In this document: positions 42,486 to 53,965 of the stretch, one piece after another
Layout: each line of letters starts with the position of its first letter
Numbering within the stretch: position 1 is the first letter of the stretch
The notes under the pieces: model-generated
What the model was told of the DNA's origin: nothing
Seen by the model: the letters and a program-made list of their open reading frames with translations, nothing else
The model's database searches: none
Program-made: the position numbers and the translations under genes
NCBI RefSeq assembly: GCF_000224145.3
Contig: NC_020172.2
Span: forward strand, 2,835,557 to 2,899,556
Direction: 5' to 3'
Length of the DNA stretch: 64,000 nt
Source of the DNA: Ciona intestinalis
Lineage: Eukaryota > Chordata > Ascidiacea > Phlebobranchia > Cionidae

Positions 42486-45400
42486 ATGACAATTCGTGAC
42501 GGCGTGGAAAATTCGAATTATGAGCCTACGGAGCAACCGATAAACAGTAGCAGTTATGGAACGTTTTATCCTGATAATGAGCCAACAGGTAAATTTTATT
42601 TTTGGATTTTGTAATGTTTGTTTAAACGCTTTACTGTATTAGAAACAAAAATATGGATACAGTCTATGAAAGTTATGAGGATACGGTCTCATTATTCTTT
42701 TAATGTTCTTATCTGTGTTTACTACTAAATGGGACAAGAAAATAGAAAAAATGTGTCCCATCTTCCCCCACCTAGCCTAATAAAATATATAAATATACAT
42801 TTATAATCTAACAATTTATAATTTCAGGTTCAGATGAGTTCGCATACGTTGAATTCAGTGGGAAAGACGGGAGAACTTGCCCAACATGTAAAGGCACAGG
42901 AAGAATCGCAAAAGGTCATAGAGTGTAATGCGTTTGCCTACTTGTTGTTATTGCATGTTTGTTTTCTATTACTCACACTGCTGAGCTGACTTCTTGTGTG
43001 AATATATTTATTTGTCCTGTATGCAGATAATAGTGAAGTCCCTTTTCAGTCATTATTTCATTACATTTATTGTGACACTTTTGAATGCTTTTGAAGTCTG
43101 CAAAAACAATTTAAGATAAACAAAGCTCACAAACAGAACGAAATAAAGACACGAGACAAGCGAGTGACGTACAATCACCTCGTTCTACAGTTTACCATGC
43201 ATGGACGGTCGCGTAACAACTGTTGAATAAAATATACACATAAACTAAACAGTGACATAGTTTACCGACTGTAAATACATTATCATCTAGTCAATTGTGC
43301 ATACTACACGTCATGACCTAGTTGATATTGATAGTAAGTCATAATCTTTAACATCGACCATAATGAATCATTTAACTGTAAAAACTAGAATTTTTGCCCT
43401 TTTTTAGGTATTAGAAACGCTCTTTAAGAGTTGTGACAATTCAGTTATATAATTCTTGGAATATCCTTTGTTTACTACCAAATGGGAGAATTAAAGAGAT
43501 TTTTTGCCATTTTTGACTATTGCAAATGCTTTTAGGAGTTGTGAGTCGTGACGATACAGTTATATAATTCTGTGAATATGCTCTGTTTACTACCAAATTG
43601 GAGTATAAAAGAGAATGAAACCTATCTTACCCCAACCTACTAGACTACTAAAATCCAATTATGTTTTTCTAATATTATAAGTTATAAACCTCATGTAATA
43701 TTACATTATTTGTGTACAGAACAAGAAGATGAATTGGTTGCACTGATCCCTTACAATGACCAACGTCTCAAGCCCCGTAGAACGTAAATATTTATACTTA
43801 GTTACAAGTTTAAATTATACACACAACAAAAAGAATGCAAAATGTTTTGCATAAACAGTAACGCCCTTGCCAAGAGCTATTAGAGTAAAATTTTAGCCCA
43901 CAGTTATGTTTTTATTATTATAAATCAAATATGTTTATACAGTATGATTTTTTAGTTAAATGTGGTGGAAAGGGTGCTATTGGGATGCATGCTCATAGTC
44001 GTCAAACTTAGGGACCCTTTTTGTTTAATATAGCAAATGCATTAATTTAATATACATTGGCTCTGCTTGTTTGTATAGCCACCTTACAGCAGGGTTAAAC
44101 ATATTTTAGGTTTTAAAATTGGCATGTTAAAAATTTGGTGTCAACCTTGTTTCAAAAATTTGTTCGGCATTTCAACAAAGCCAGTCAAAAAATTACGCCT
44201 GTGTTTGATAGTGTTAATGCACATTAAATTAGTTTTTTTTTACAAAACAACCTTAATTTACAACAGTCAACAACTTAACATTCTTGTAAAAAAAAAAATA
44301 TATATATATATATATTTCAGAAAGTGTTACGTTGTTCTTGCGATAATAATTTGCCTCATTGGATGCGGTTTAACTTTGTTCTTTCTTCTTCCGAGAGCCG
44401 TGACGATCAAAGAAGATGGAATTGTTAATTTTACTGTTTGTCTCAACACAAATATGTCTTCAACAGTTATAACTGTTAAGGTAATTTCTTAAATAAATAA
44501 TAAACACCATGGCCCAATGGTTAGCAGGTATGTGTTTAACCCAGAGGTTATAGCTTCAAGGCTCATTGCTGCTAACAATATTGGAGTATGTGTTTTTGGG
44601 CAGGTCACTTAACAGAATTGATCACAATATATAGTTAGATATTATAGCATTGGCAGATATATGGCTGCAGCCTGCAGGTGTTTATTGTTCTCCATTGCTT
44701 AATTTATCAAAATAGCCTTCTTTTTGTTGTTGTTATCGCTTTGAGTTCTATATATTCCTAACCTTTAAATGACATTACATTTATTGAAAGGACATGTACC
44801 ATCATATTCATGTGTATCAACAGGCTGTACTATTTATTTGCTCTCATATATTTTATTGTTGTTACAGAATCGTTTTAACATCACAAACTCAAATTTTTTC
44901 CAAGTTGAAATTTCCAAAGTGAATGTAGAAGCCTTCTTTGACCAGGTAGGGCATGGAATAATTTTAACATCAGATGTAATATATATATATAATATACGTT
45001 ATTTATGTAAAAAAAGTCATGACTTTTTCATACAAATTCAACTTTTTTCAATGTTTAAAAATAGCAACTGTGTTTCTATAAAACTATTTTGCAATCTGTA
45101 AGCATATTTAATAATTAAGTGTTAACTGATGAATAAAACCTTTTTTTAAATGCTTTTATAGTTTAGAGTTTTTTTTATAAATGTATAATATTATTATTCA
45201 CCCAAATTATCTGTCAAATAATAAAAGCTTTTTTACATAATTGTCTCGTTTGTCCAAACTCAATTTTATGTTATAACCCGATTTATTTGTTAAAAAAATT
45301 CCTGTAACTAACTGCCCTTTTGACCAAATATATAATACACACTAAAATTGTTAATATTTTCAATGCATTTAACGACACATATGTTGTAGAAACGCAAATT

Positions 45401-46734
45401 TAATTTTATTAACCCTATTTGCTGATTCATCTGTCAAAAGTCTAACTGTAGTGTCCCTTTTGACCAAAGACATATTGCACATTTTTCATTATTTTTTACA
45501 ATGCATTTAACAACGCCTATAACTGTCTTTTTTACCAAAAAAGATTTTTGCATTTAACGACACATATATCCTACATAGGTGTCGGTAGGTACCGGGAAAA
45601 TGAAGGTAAGTCCATTATATGTGAGTGCGCGTACCACTGCTCCATTAGTTGTTGAAGTAGTCACAAGGTTTAATAAAGAGAACCAGCTAGAGTTTATGTG
45701 GTAAGTTGTCAATAAATAACTTTCAATGGAATTGTGTTGGTAAATAAAGTGCGCTGCGTGATTTTATGTTGTAATAACTGGCATGCAACTTTTTAATATA
45801 TTATATATATATATATATATTTATGATTTTTTTTTCATTTTGAAACCTAATTGTTTAAGTTTGTACACAATGCATTTGTTCTAATATCATAATTAATTCT
45901 TCAACTAAATTTACTTACTTATAAACTTTCCATAACTGATAAAAAAATTCTATTCTATATGGGTTAGGTCCTACAACCATGGGTTATGAAATTAAGGACT
46001 GTTATGTCTAACTTAATCCTGCAATTGTTCCATTTAGTTTTATTTCTCCACATACATCCTTACCCATAACCACCCACAAAGTAACCGGGCACGAAATGTA
46101 TGAAACAGACCACCTGTGTTATAACGACTGTCGTTGCCCCACTACATAAGAATAAACAAGTTCATTCATTCATTATTCTTCACAATATTATTTTAAACTT
46201 TTAAACTTCAACTACCTATTGAAGTATTGTTTTTATTTCACAGTAAATTGTGTACCAATCCAAAGAGAAAGGTTCATGACATTGTGATAAAGCTTCAGTA
46301 AGTTTTTTGTATTTAATTTTATTACTAATACAATGTTGCAATATTTGATAGCCTATATATGTGTGTTGTTTTTCGAAATATTAGTATTTTTTTAAATATT
46401 GTTATTATTTAATATTTTATATTTCATACATATTGTTTTTCTTTATTAAGATACCTATTGTTTTTTTTTTTAAATATTGTTTTTTTTTTAATATATTGTT
46501 ATCTGTTCAAATATACATTGTTTGTTTTTTTTAAATAATGCCGTTTAAAAACATAAAAAATTCAATTTTGATTTTCTTTTATATTTAAACCAAAATAATT
46601 AAGTTTATTTTGTTTTTATCACCAGAGCAACACTTACCACATCATACCTTCAACATTCTGAACAGAATTCGTTGGCCACATACAAATATATTGATTGTAG
46701 TGCCAACAATATCAATTCTGCGTGTCATACTTGA
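42486..46734 (+). CDS. TMEM106: TMEM106-family type II membrane protein
   Basis: TMEM106 proteins are single-pass type II proteins of late endosomes and lysosomes; vertebrate TMEM106B controls lysosome size and acidification and forms amyloid fibrils in ageing brain. Exons: 42486-42588, 42828-42914, 43720-43783, 44321-44480, 44868-44945, 45579-45700, 46244-46297, 46626-46734, for 258 aa. A cytosolic N-terminus with [11 protein letters not shown] leads to the [10 protein letters not shown] motif (Cys52, Cys55) and [19 protein letters not shown], the latter very close to human. A membrane helix spans about 87-109. The lumenal part has NFT, NMS and NIT sequons and a late Cys-containing core ([21 protein letters not shown]). 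The donor of exon 2 is GTCATA, a weak consensus; reading through it would stop after five codons. Paralogue (A, B or C) cannot be assigned, as tunicates probably have one ancestral gene. Confidence 0.93.
42662..42776 (+). mobile_element. MITE copy 14, left half missing (TMEM106 intron 1)
   Basis: AGTCTATGAAAGTTATGAGG, ATGGGACAAGAAAATAGAA, GTGTCCCATCTTCCCCCACC. Confidence 0.8.
43425..43650 (+). mobile_element. MITE-derived sequence, two degraded halves (TMEM106 intron 2)
   Basis: AAGAGTTGTGACAATTCAGT + TACCAAATGGGAG and again GTCGTGACGATACAGTTATA + TACCAAATTGGAG, ending CCTATCTTACCCCAACCTAC. The right end belongs to the TTACCCCAACC subfamily. Confidence 0.65.
44508..44660 (+). mobile_element. 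SINE copy, tRNA-like head (TMEM106 intron 4)
   Basis: GGCCCAATGGTTAGCAGGTA (A-box region), ACCCAGAGGTTATAGCTTCA (B-box region), GCTCATTGCTGCTAACAAT and TTTTTGGGCAGGTCACTTAA. Confidence 0.7.
46060..46180 (+). mobile_element. SINE 3' half (TMEM106 intron 6)
   Basis: ACCACCCACAAAGTAACCGG, GCACGAAATGTATGAAACAG, AACGACTGTCGTTGCCCCAC and an ATTCATTCATTATTC tail. Confidence 0.75.
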
Positions 46735-47557
46735 GAATTCCGATGATGTTTGACTATGTAGGTTAATGTGTGGCATGTCACATGCTTAGTGATCTGTGTG
46801 CAGTTCACATAATACTTGTATGCACAATGACAATGAATGAATGATGTAACTTATTTATCCTCGTGTGGTGGGGCAATGTTAGTAGTTATAATACAGGTTT
46901 TCTGTTTCATTTACCTAGTGCCCACTTTTAAGTTAGATTTGTAACTTTGTGGGTGATTATTTTTTATTTTATATATAAGGTTGACAATTTAGACAACCCA
47001 TTTGTGACATGAATATTCAAATAACCTAAAGAGAAAGTTACAATGTATTATTTTTTGCAGGTGACAGCATCATTTTCGGGTCAATTTATCTTTTTCTTCA
47101 TTTCCATCCTCTATATTACATCAGATGTTTAACTAATACTCTACTGTACTTCTGTATTGCTATTGGATATATTTTAACCTACACAATTAAAGTTACCTAC
47201 ACATTACTTTAACTAGTAGATTCTATTTCATATGCATGAAATCATATGATACTGCATGCTAGGAATTTTATAAGACCTTTTAGAAAATTGGGACTTAATC
47301 CTGGGGTGTGGTATCACTTATATCTTTCTCTCTTTTACCCAAATCCAATCTTTTTGCCCCTAAATTTCATTTTTCCATATGAAACTTTTGCTATTTTTCT
47401 CTACTTCTTACATCCTCTAAAAGAAACCTTAATGGGTTAAAAGAACCTTTTCATTTACAGAGCAAAAATAATAATTGTATTCCGTACTTAACTACAGTGC
47501 AAATTTTCCTTCAACTTTGGGCATCAGATGTTTTGCAATTTCAAACATTCGAAATAT
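46735..47557. other. TMEM106 3' flank with a SINE copy
   Basis: A reverse SINE copy lies at about 46850-47010 (GTAACTTATTTATCCTCGTG, ATTTGTAACTTTGTGGGTGA, ACAACCCATTTGTGACATG). The remainder is AT-rich with no supported gene. Confidence 0.65.
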
Positions 47558-47741
47558 AGTAGGGTGGGAGAAGATGGGACACCTTTTCATTCCATTTTTT
47601 TCGTTTCATTTGTCAGTGAACAAAGAAAATTCAAAAAATTATAAAGCCCTATCCTCACAACTCCCATGGACTGTTGCAAATTGTTTAAAACACGATCATG
47701 ATATTAAGATATTATGTGCTAAAAGTGTCCCATCCTTCTAT
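47558..47741 (-). mobile_element. MITE copy 15
   Basis: AGTAGGGTGGGAGAAGATGGG at the left, core AAAACACGATCATGATATT, degraded right end GTGTCCCATCCTTCTATA. Confidence 0.84.
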
Positions 47742-48061
47742 ATCTTAAGTTATATTCTGCCTTCACCTGTGAACTAATTACGTATTTTGTTCACAGTTTG
47801 GCACTGTGTGGTATCTATCATACAGGATAGCGTTATCCTATTAACTGTAGGTTGTATAATTTGTTGCTTAAACTGTGTACAGTTTTGTAAAATAGTTGCA
47901 TATATTGTCTATATCTCATAAACTGTTTTGGCATTAGATTTATTTGTTTTATAAAAATGCAGGTGTTATTCTTTTATTTTGTGGTCTGTTGATAAATCTT
48001 TGTTCAAGTCGTACAGTAGAAGTTAGGTAGGGGTAGTTAGAAACTATAGCAAGGGTAGAAC

Positions 48062-48270
48062 AACATGTGTTCGAGGCTCGTCGTTGCTAGCATTGCGGGC
48101 GGATGTGTTTTTGGGCAAGACACACAACGGCAATTCCTTAAACCCAGTAGTCTCTTATGGTTTATCTAAATTTATTGCCATACAAAAAATACATATCTGG
48201 TTACTCGAACACAAGGTGTATGAAAACACACAATTTATGTATAACGACTGTTCGCGCTACGATGATAAAA
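48062..48270 (+). mobile_element. SINE copy
   Basis: GTGTTCGAGGCTCGTCGTTG, TTTTTGGGCAAGACACACAA, AACCCAGTAGTCTCTTATGG, AACACAAGGTGTATGAAAAC, ATAACGACTGTTCGCGC. Confidence 0.72.
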
Positions 48271-48276
48271 ATATAT

Positions 48277-48468
48277 AGTAGGGTGGGGGAAGATGGGACA
48301 CCTATTTATACTATTTTCTTGCCCCATTTGGTAGTAAACAAAAAACATTCAAAGAATTATAAAACCGTGTTCTCACGACTCCCATGTACCATTGTTAATT
48401 AATTAAAACACGATCAGGATATTTAGATATTATGTGCTAAAGGTGTCCCATCTCCCCCCACCCTACTA
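48277..48468 (-). mobile_element. MITE copy 16, intact ends
   Basis: AGTAGGGTGGGGGAAGATGGG and GTGTCCCATCTCCCCCCACC mirror each other. One of the best-preserved copies, abutting the preceding SINE. Confidence 0.9.
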
Positions 48469-50533
48469 TATATTAATTTATATACTTATTCAAGGCTTAT
48501 TCTTGTAGTGTATGAAGAAAGGGGAATAACCATTTTTAGGTAAGGTAAGAAGAAGAGACGCTTATTTATTTAGAAGTAGTCTTGGATTGATACGAAAATC
48601 TGATGGAGCTAAAGGTTGTTTATTTCCTCACTTTTAGTGGCCGCTATATGGCGCTGGAGGTCAACGTACTGAAACTAAGCAATAACCTATAATTTCACAT
48701 TACACGATAAACGGTCTATGGCAGTGTTGTTACAGGGAGCATACGCCTATATTTGAATAACTAAAGTTGCTTCCATTCATCAGAAACCACAGCATACTTT
48801 CTCGCCTTAATGTATTGTATGCGGCACTACACTATTTAATGTTTAATGTAACAGACCGAATTTGAAACCTTAGTCGATTTTTGAAAGTTTAATATTGAAT
48901 TTTCATATCTGCAATTTATTGCCGATAAGCAAAAAGCAGTTAAGCCATAAAATAGTGATTTTGACATTTTTGTAGCCGATTTTTCTTCACGGTTAGTTTA
49001 ACATTGGGAATGCGCGGAAATGGCAATTGTATCGATTCAATCAGCGTATTTCGTCGCCTGTTCCGCAAGCTAGAGCGGCATGCGGCACTTCTTGTTATTC
49101 TAACACGTCAGTAGTTGAATATATTTCAGTGCCGGCCGAACCGCTCTCCAAAAAAGATAAAAGTTATTAGATGCTTAAAATAACAATAGAACTTTCAAGT
49201 GTGTGGAGTAGGGCTACTGTACAGTTGACCAAGCGAACGTGTGAACAACATTGCAGCAGTTACAGCGAGTTTAGAGCTCGATTTTTCAGAATACATTAAG
49301 TCACTAAGCGCTGGAGTTCTAAGTCGCTATGCCCAACGACCTATTGTCTACGGTTTTAAGGTAATAGAACTGTACAGAAGAGCCAGCTGATGCCTATTAT
49401 GGTGTAACAATACTCGACGGAGATAGTTGTTAGCGGTTTGAAGCGCGGATACTGCGGACATAATGTGCGTATTTTCTATTGTTACGCACGCCAGTGAAAG
49501 TTAGAATATGATAAATGCGAGTTGTGTATACAATACCGCGTTACGCTGGAGTGACTTTATAAATCGTTGGCTTACACTAAAGCCTGAAAAAACGAATGCG
49601 GTTTTAGTTTGGAGTTTCAGACCCTGGATAGTGTTAAGTCCCAGCGAATTAGGATATGCTAATAAAAAAGGTTATTTTTGCTATATAGCATTTGCTAGTT
49701 ATGTGTAGGGTGTAGTTTTGTACTTCGACTAGCACATATGTATCTGTATTACCACTTGCAGCTGAGCAAGTATAAAAAGTTCAATAAAGTGGGCTGAGGG
49801 AACGTGAAATTAGCAACCGCGTGTCTGTGTTTGCGTTGGGTCGAAGTTGTAGAGATATATCGATCCGTTGCCGCTTGAATCCCGGGAAAAATATTTGCTT
49901 TGCTGCGCTAAGGCAAATCTCCAGGGACGGAACTTATATTAAATTGCAAAACGATTCGTTATACAAAGTCTCACTTTGATCTTAATGTCGGTACATTGTT
50001 TGTCTTTTATCTGGTAACTATGTGCTTTATATATCACACACGCTTGTAATTTATGACTTGCAAACAAGTGGGTATTAACGACGGTTTATTCCTGTACCAA
50101 ACCATATATGTTGTATGCTTACTGTATAAGGTATGTAAAAATATAAAGCTCTGCCGAAACGATGCGTATACGTTTTCAGGAAATTTAAAAACAGTTCCGA
50201 GTCAGTAAATGTGTGCATATTCAGGTTTTTGTTAGTGCGTATATAAACAAGGAAACGTTTTTTTGTAGTAATAAGTAAGATACATTTTGTTTTTATTTGT
50301 TATCGTTTATGCTTGTTTGTAAGAATATTTAAAATAATATGATGCATTAAAACGTAAATTAGTATGTAAAGTAGTTTGTGGTATATTCTGTGCTAACAGT
50401 ATCCATCTTGCCCCAGAACAATATCTTAGTGTTTTATTCATATTAACTATTACAAACTGTCATTAATTTTCAAATTACTCGTTAACCCCTTATTCATATT
50501 ATTTGTTCTTCATTAAATATCATAAATATATAC
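48469..50533. other. Gene-poor unique spacer, locally less AT-rich
   Basis: No ORF with splice-supported neighbours. About 49000-49950 is richer in CG dinucleotides than the surrounding spacer and could hold an enhancer, an unannotated first exon or an old element. A TATAAAA (49771) and an AATAAA (49781) lie close together there; see rejected items. Nothing firm can be called. Confidence 0.5.
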
Positions 50534-50722
50534 AGTAGGGTGTGAGAAGATGAGACACTGTTTCGTTTTATTTTCTCGTCCCATTTGGTAGTAAACAAAT
50601 AACGTTCAAAGAATTTAAAAAGCATATTCTCACGTCCCATAGAATGTTCTTAATTTTTTAAAACACGATCAGGATATTTGGATATTATGTGCAAAAGGTG
50701 TCCCATCTTTCCCCACCCGTTA
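50534..50722 (-). mobile_element. MITE copy 17
   Basis: CAGTAGGGTGTGAGAAGATG, AAAACACGATCAGGATATTTGG, GGTGTCCCATCTTTCCCCAC. Confidence 0.86.
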
Positions 50723-51043
50723 TAATAGGTTTATATATTAAAATGTCAGACTATATCGCGTGCAACTTTGGCTATACGACTCGGGTTCAGCTCAGTTTAG
50801 AACAAATACCATTATCCAGGTATACGTGGTTCTAAAGCATTATATAATATTATAAGCGTTATCATTCAATTTTACAATCGCTCGTTTAAATTATTAATGG
50901 TTGTTTTGCGCTGTTTGAATCCGGTTGCTATGACGGCACGCATATATGTCATCTCGTTGTCATAATGGAGATTGTTTTGTAACACTGAAGTGGCAATGTA
51001 GCGTTTAATGACAATTAGTATTTTAAAATGAATTTTAATGTAT

Positions 51044-51230
51044 AGTACGGTGGAGGAAAATGGGACATCTTTAGCACATAATATCCAAATATATTAATCG
51101 TATTTTGAACAATTTACAACGCTATATGGAAGTCATGAGTTATATAATTCGTTGAATGTTCTTTGTTTACTACCAAATGGGACGAGAAAAAAAAATGAAA
51201 AAAAATTGTCCTATCTTTCTCCACCCTACT
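51044..51230 (+). mobile_element. MITE copy 18
   Basis: AGTACGGTGGAGGAAAATGGG, ACTACCAAATGGGACGAG, CTATCTTTCTCCACCCTAC. Confidence 0.85.
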
Positions 51231-51251
51231 TTTGCACCACAACTTGCTCTA

Positions 51252-51417
51252 TAGTGTTGTGGGGCAAGATGGGATACTGCACCTATTTCCCATAGTTCCC
51301 GTCCGTGCTTTGAACACAGTCTTGGGAATACGGTATATAGTTATACATAGTCTTTGTGTGTTATACCAAATGGGACAAGTAAAGAGAATAAAATGTGCCA
51401 TCTAACCCTACCCTGTA
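51252..51417 (+). mobile_element. MITE copy 19, GGGGCAAGATGGG subtype
   Basis: TGTGGGGCAAGATGGGATAC, ACCAAATGGGACAAGTAAAG and CCATCTAACCCTACCCTG. A diverged relative directly beside copy 18. Confidence 0.7.
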
Positions 51418-51477
51418 ATATGTTTCTATATAGAGTGTTACACATCAGACATTACAATATAGAATGTTGCATATAAA

Positions 51478-51620
51478 TAAATAAATGTAACTTATTTATC
51501 CTTGCGTGGCCGGAAAACGACAGTCGTTATCACACGGGTTTAATACCTCGTACCAGCTTACGAGTTACCATGTATGTTACTTTGTAAATTGTGGGTGATT
51601 ATTAAAAATATATGTAATAT
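51478..51620 (-). mobile_element. SINE copy, 3' half
   Basis: GTAACTTATTTATCCTTGCG, GGCCGGAAAACGACAGTCGT, CCAGCTTACGAGTTACCATG, GTGGGTGATTATT. Confidence 0.8.
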
Positions 51621-51689
51621 TATATCAAAATTACATGTCGATTTCCGCAGCTAAATAATAAGTTTAGCTGCCGCGATTTTTTGCCACTT

Positions 51690-52095
51690 TTCCTTTATAC
51701 GCTAGTTATTACCCGTAGGCCGTGGGTGTTTTAACGACTGTTGTTTTGTTGGTTCTTTTCGTTGTTTTAATTAAATTGGTCCCTGATATCATCTTCGTAA
51801 ATTTAAAAAAAAACAGTACTGTTATTTCACAACCTCGGAGGCCATATGGTTTACTTTTCATTACGTTCCGATCCAGAGTATTTATTTATTCAAAACCACT
51901 TTTTATCCATTTATCAATATTGTGACGTCAAATCACATATGGTTAATATCTTAAACAAAAAACAGCAGATTTTGTGTTTGTAAGCCACGCCTATTATCTG
52001 ACGCTATATTCCACACTTTTATCCGCATAGCGTGTTTAACGCTTGTTGTTTTGTCCTTCGTTATCGTTTTAGAAGAGATAATAACAAAATGATGT
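51690..52095. repeat. Two diverged copies of an unnamed repeat
   Basis: GTGTTTTAACGACTGTTGTTTTG (51726 on) and GTGTTTAACGCTTGTTGTTTTG (about 52030 on), each followed by TTCGTT(G/A)T and ATTATTACC or ACGCCTATTAT upstream. A weaker third copy lies near 39745-39810 in the amidase gene. Confidence 0.5.
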
Positions 52096-52216
52096 GATTT
52101 TATGTTCTGATCGCAAAACAAATTAATATATCCAGTCACGTTAAAATTGGTGCGTATTAAGTCCAGTTGGCCTTTTTTTCTACCGAATATCTTTTAAAAA
52201 GTATTCCTATTTAGAT

Positions 52217-52407
52217 ACAGTGTGGCGGGGGAAGATGGGACATATTTCGCTCATATTATCCAAATATCTTGATCAGGTTTTATACAGTGAAGAACGTTCT
52301 ATAGGAGTCGTGAGAATACGGTTTTAATTTTTTTTGTATCTTTGCTTACTACCAAATAGGATGAAAAAATAGAATGGAAAGGTGTCCCATCTTCCCCCAC
52401 CCTACTA
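52217..52407 (+). mobile_element. MITE copy 20
   Basis: CAGTGTGGCGGGGGAAGATGG and GGTGTCCCATCTTCCCCCACC, complete. Confidence 0.87.
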
Positions 52408-53322
52408 TACGATTTTTAGTTTTGCGTCTTAAACATTGGTCTAAACCAAATTTTCATAAAACTTTATTGTTATTTAAAACCCGATTTATAATCTCATTGT
52501 CTAATACTCTAATTGAAAATGAGTTCTATAAAAAAATCGCTACAAAAATTTAAGCAAACAGAATGTGTATTTATAACTGTGCAAATTCTAATTCAGGTCC
52601 ATTTACGCTCCTGTTTTTTGTATCCCTTTCAAAAAGCGAGTAACCAAAATGTTTTATTCATTTTCTTTTCATGTAAAACCAACAAAACGCCGAACCAGTT
52701 ATCCTAAATCTGTCGCATTGATTTCCGATATTTCTTTTGTTGACCGAAACTGGTCACTGGTCAGCAATGGTTGCCATCGTAACTGTAAGACAACATTCGC
52801 TACGTTGTTGTTATTGTAAATACTTTTAAGTTAGACCAGCGATTCTGTATGTGGTTTTTAATTAAAAGGTTAAATAAACGTATATCATTTCAATTCTAAT
52901 AGGGTGTTGTTAATTGTTAAAAACACTATCGGGAAATATGAGATATTATTTGCTAAATATCTATAATACACCAAAATACTATATTATTAGTTTGTAGTAA
53001 TACAGTTTTAAGGAGGTGGTATATTGGTTAAATGTAATATTGTTGTCACAGCAAACAGAGTAAAAAAAGTCCTTTTTAAACTTATGTTTAGTAACTCTTT
53101 TGACAGTAATATAGCAGTGACGTATGTCTTTATTCAAATACGAGTTGTAGTAAATAATATGTAGTTTGATTGTTCATTTTACTAAATTTTAGTTTTGGAA
53201 ACAAAAAATAGGTCTTTTTAAGTCCTATTGTTAAACATTTTTGATTTTAAACGTATTTAGTAACTTTAGTAATATACCAGCCGCATACCAACACGTATTT
53301 ATCCAAGTATATGTATATATAT
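52408..53322. other. Spacer, nothing recognised
   Basis: AT-rich; a short MITE core remnant (GTTGTTAATTGTTAAAAACA, about 52908-52928) is the only identifiable piece. Confidence 0.5.
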
Positions 53323-53514
53323 AGTATAGGGTGGGGGGAGATGAGACAGCTTTATATTCTATTTTCTAGTTTTTCTTTTGGTAGTAAACAAAGAACATTC
53401 AAAGACTTATAAAACCGTAGCCTCACGACTCCCATGGACCGTTGTTAATTGTTTAAAACACGATCAGAATATTTGGATAATATGTCCTAAAGGTGTCCCA
53501 TCTCCCCCCTACTA
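53323..53514 (-). mobile_element. MITE copy 21
   Basis: AGTATAGGGTGGGGGGAGATG, GACCGTTGTTAATTGTTTAA, GGTGTCCCATCTCCCCCCTAC, followed by a TA microsatellite at 53516-53541. Confidence 0.86.
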
Positions 53515-53965
53515 TATGTATATATATATATATATATATATGTTGAATAAATCCATGACTTTAGTATAGAAGGCTTAAGTAGTATACCACATCATAAAAA
53601 AGACGGAAATTAGTAGCGGTAAATCAACAGTCGTTATGGCAAATGGATAAAACAGAATTACAGAACGCATTTAAACAAGTACATGTTTTAGTAATTGTAC
53701 ATAGTTAGATTTATTATTGTGATCAAGGTGATAAAATTAAGTTTTTTAACCGTCGGTCACTCAGCTGTAGATTTATTATTCGATGATTCTCGATTAGCAG
53801 TGGTTTAACGGTCTTACGTAACAATACCACCATTGTAGTCTCACTATGGTCAATGTTATTACAGGCAGAAAAATTTCAGGCAATGTTATGATTTGCTCGT
53901 AATCAATCATCTTTTTGTGTTTAATTTGTCGAACTCCCGCCTTTATTCGACTGGCCAGCTTCATT

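Noticed and set aside
47061-47131. Possible alternative last exon of the TMEM106 gene after TTTTTTGCAG
   Set aside because: Joining it to the exon ending at 46297 gives an immediate in-frame stop; the exon at 46626 fits the family.
49508-49708. 66-codon open frame in the gene-poor spacer
   Set aside because: Isolated, no similarity noticed, and no splice-compatible neighbours.
49690-49960. TATAAAA and AATAAA within about 15 bp, and a TCCCGGGA-containing segment downstream, resembling parts of a solo LTR
   Set aside because: No terminal TG...CA pair, no target duplication and no second copy in the window could be identified, so an LTR call is not supported.
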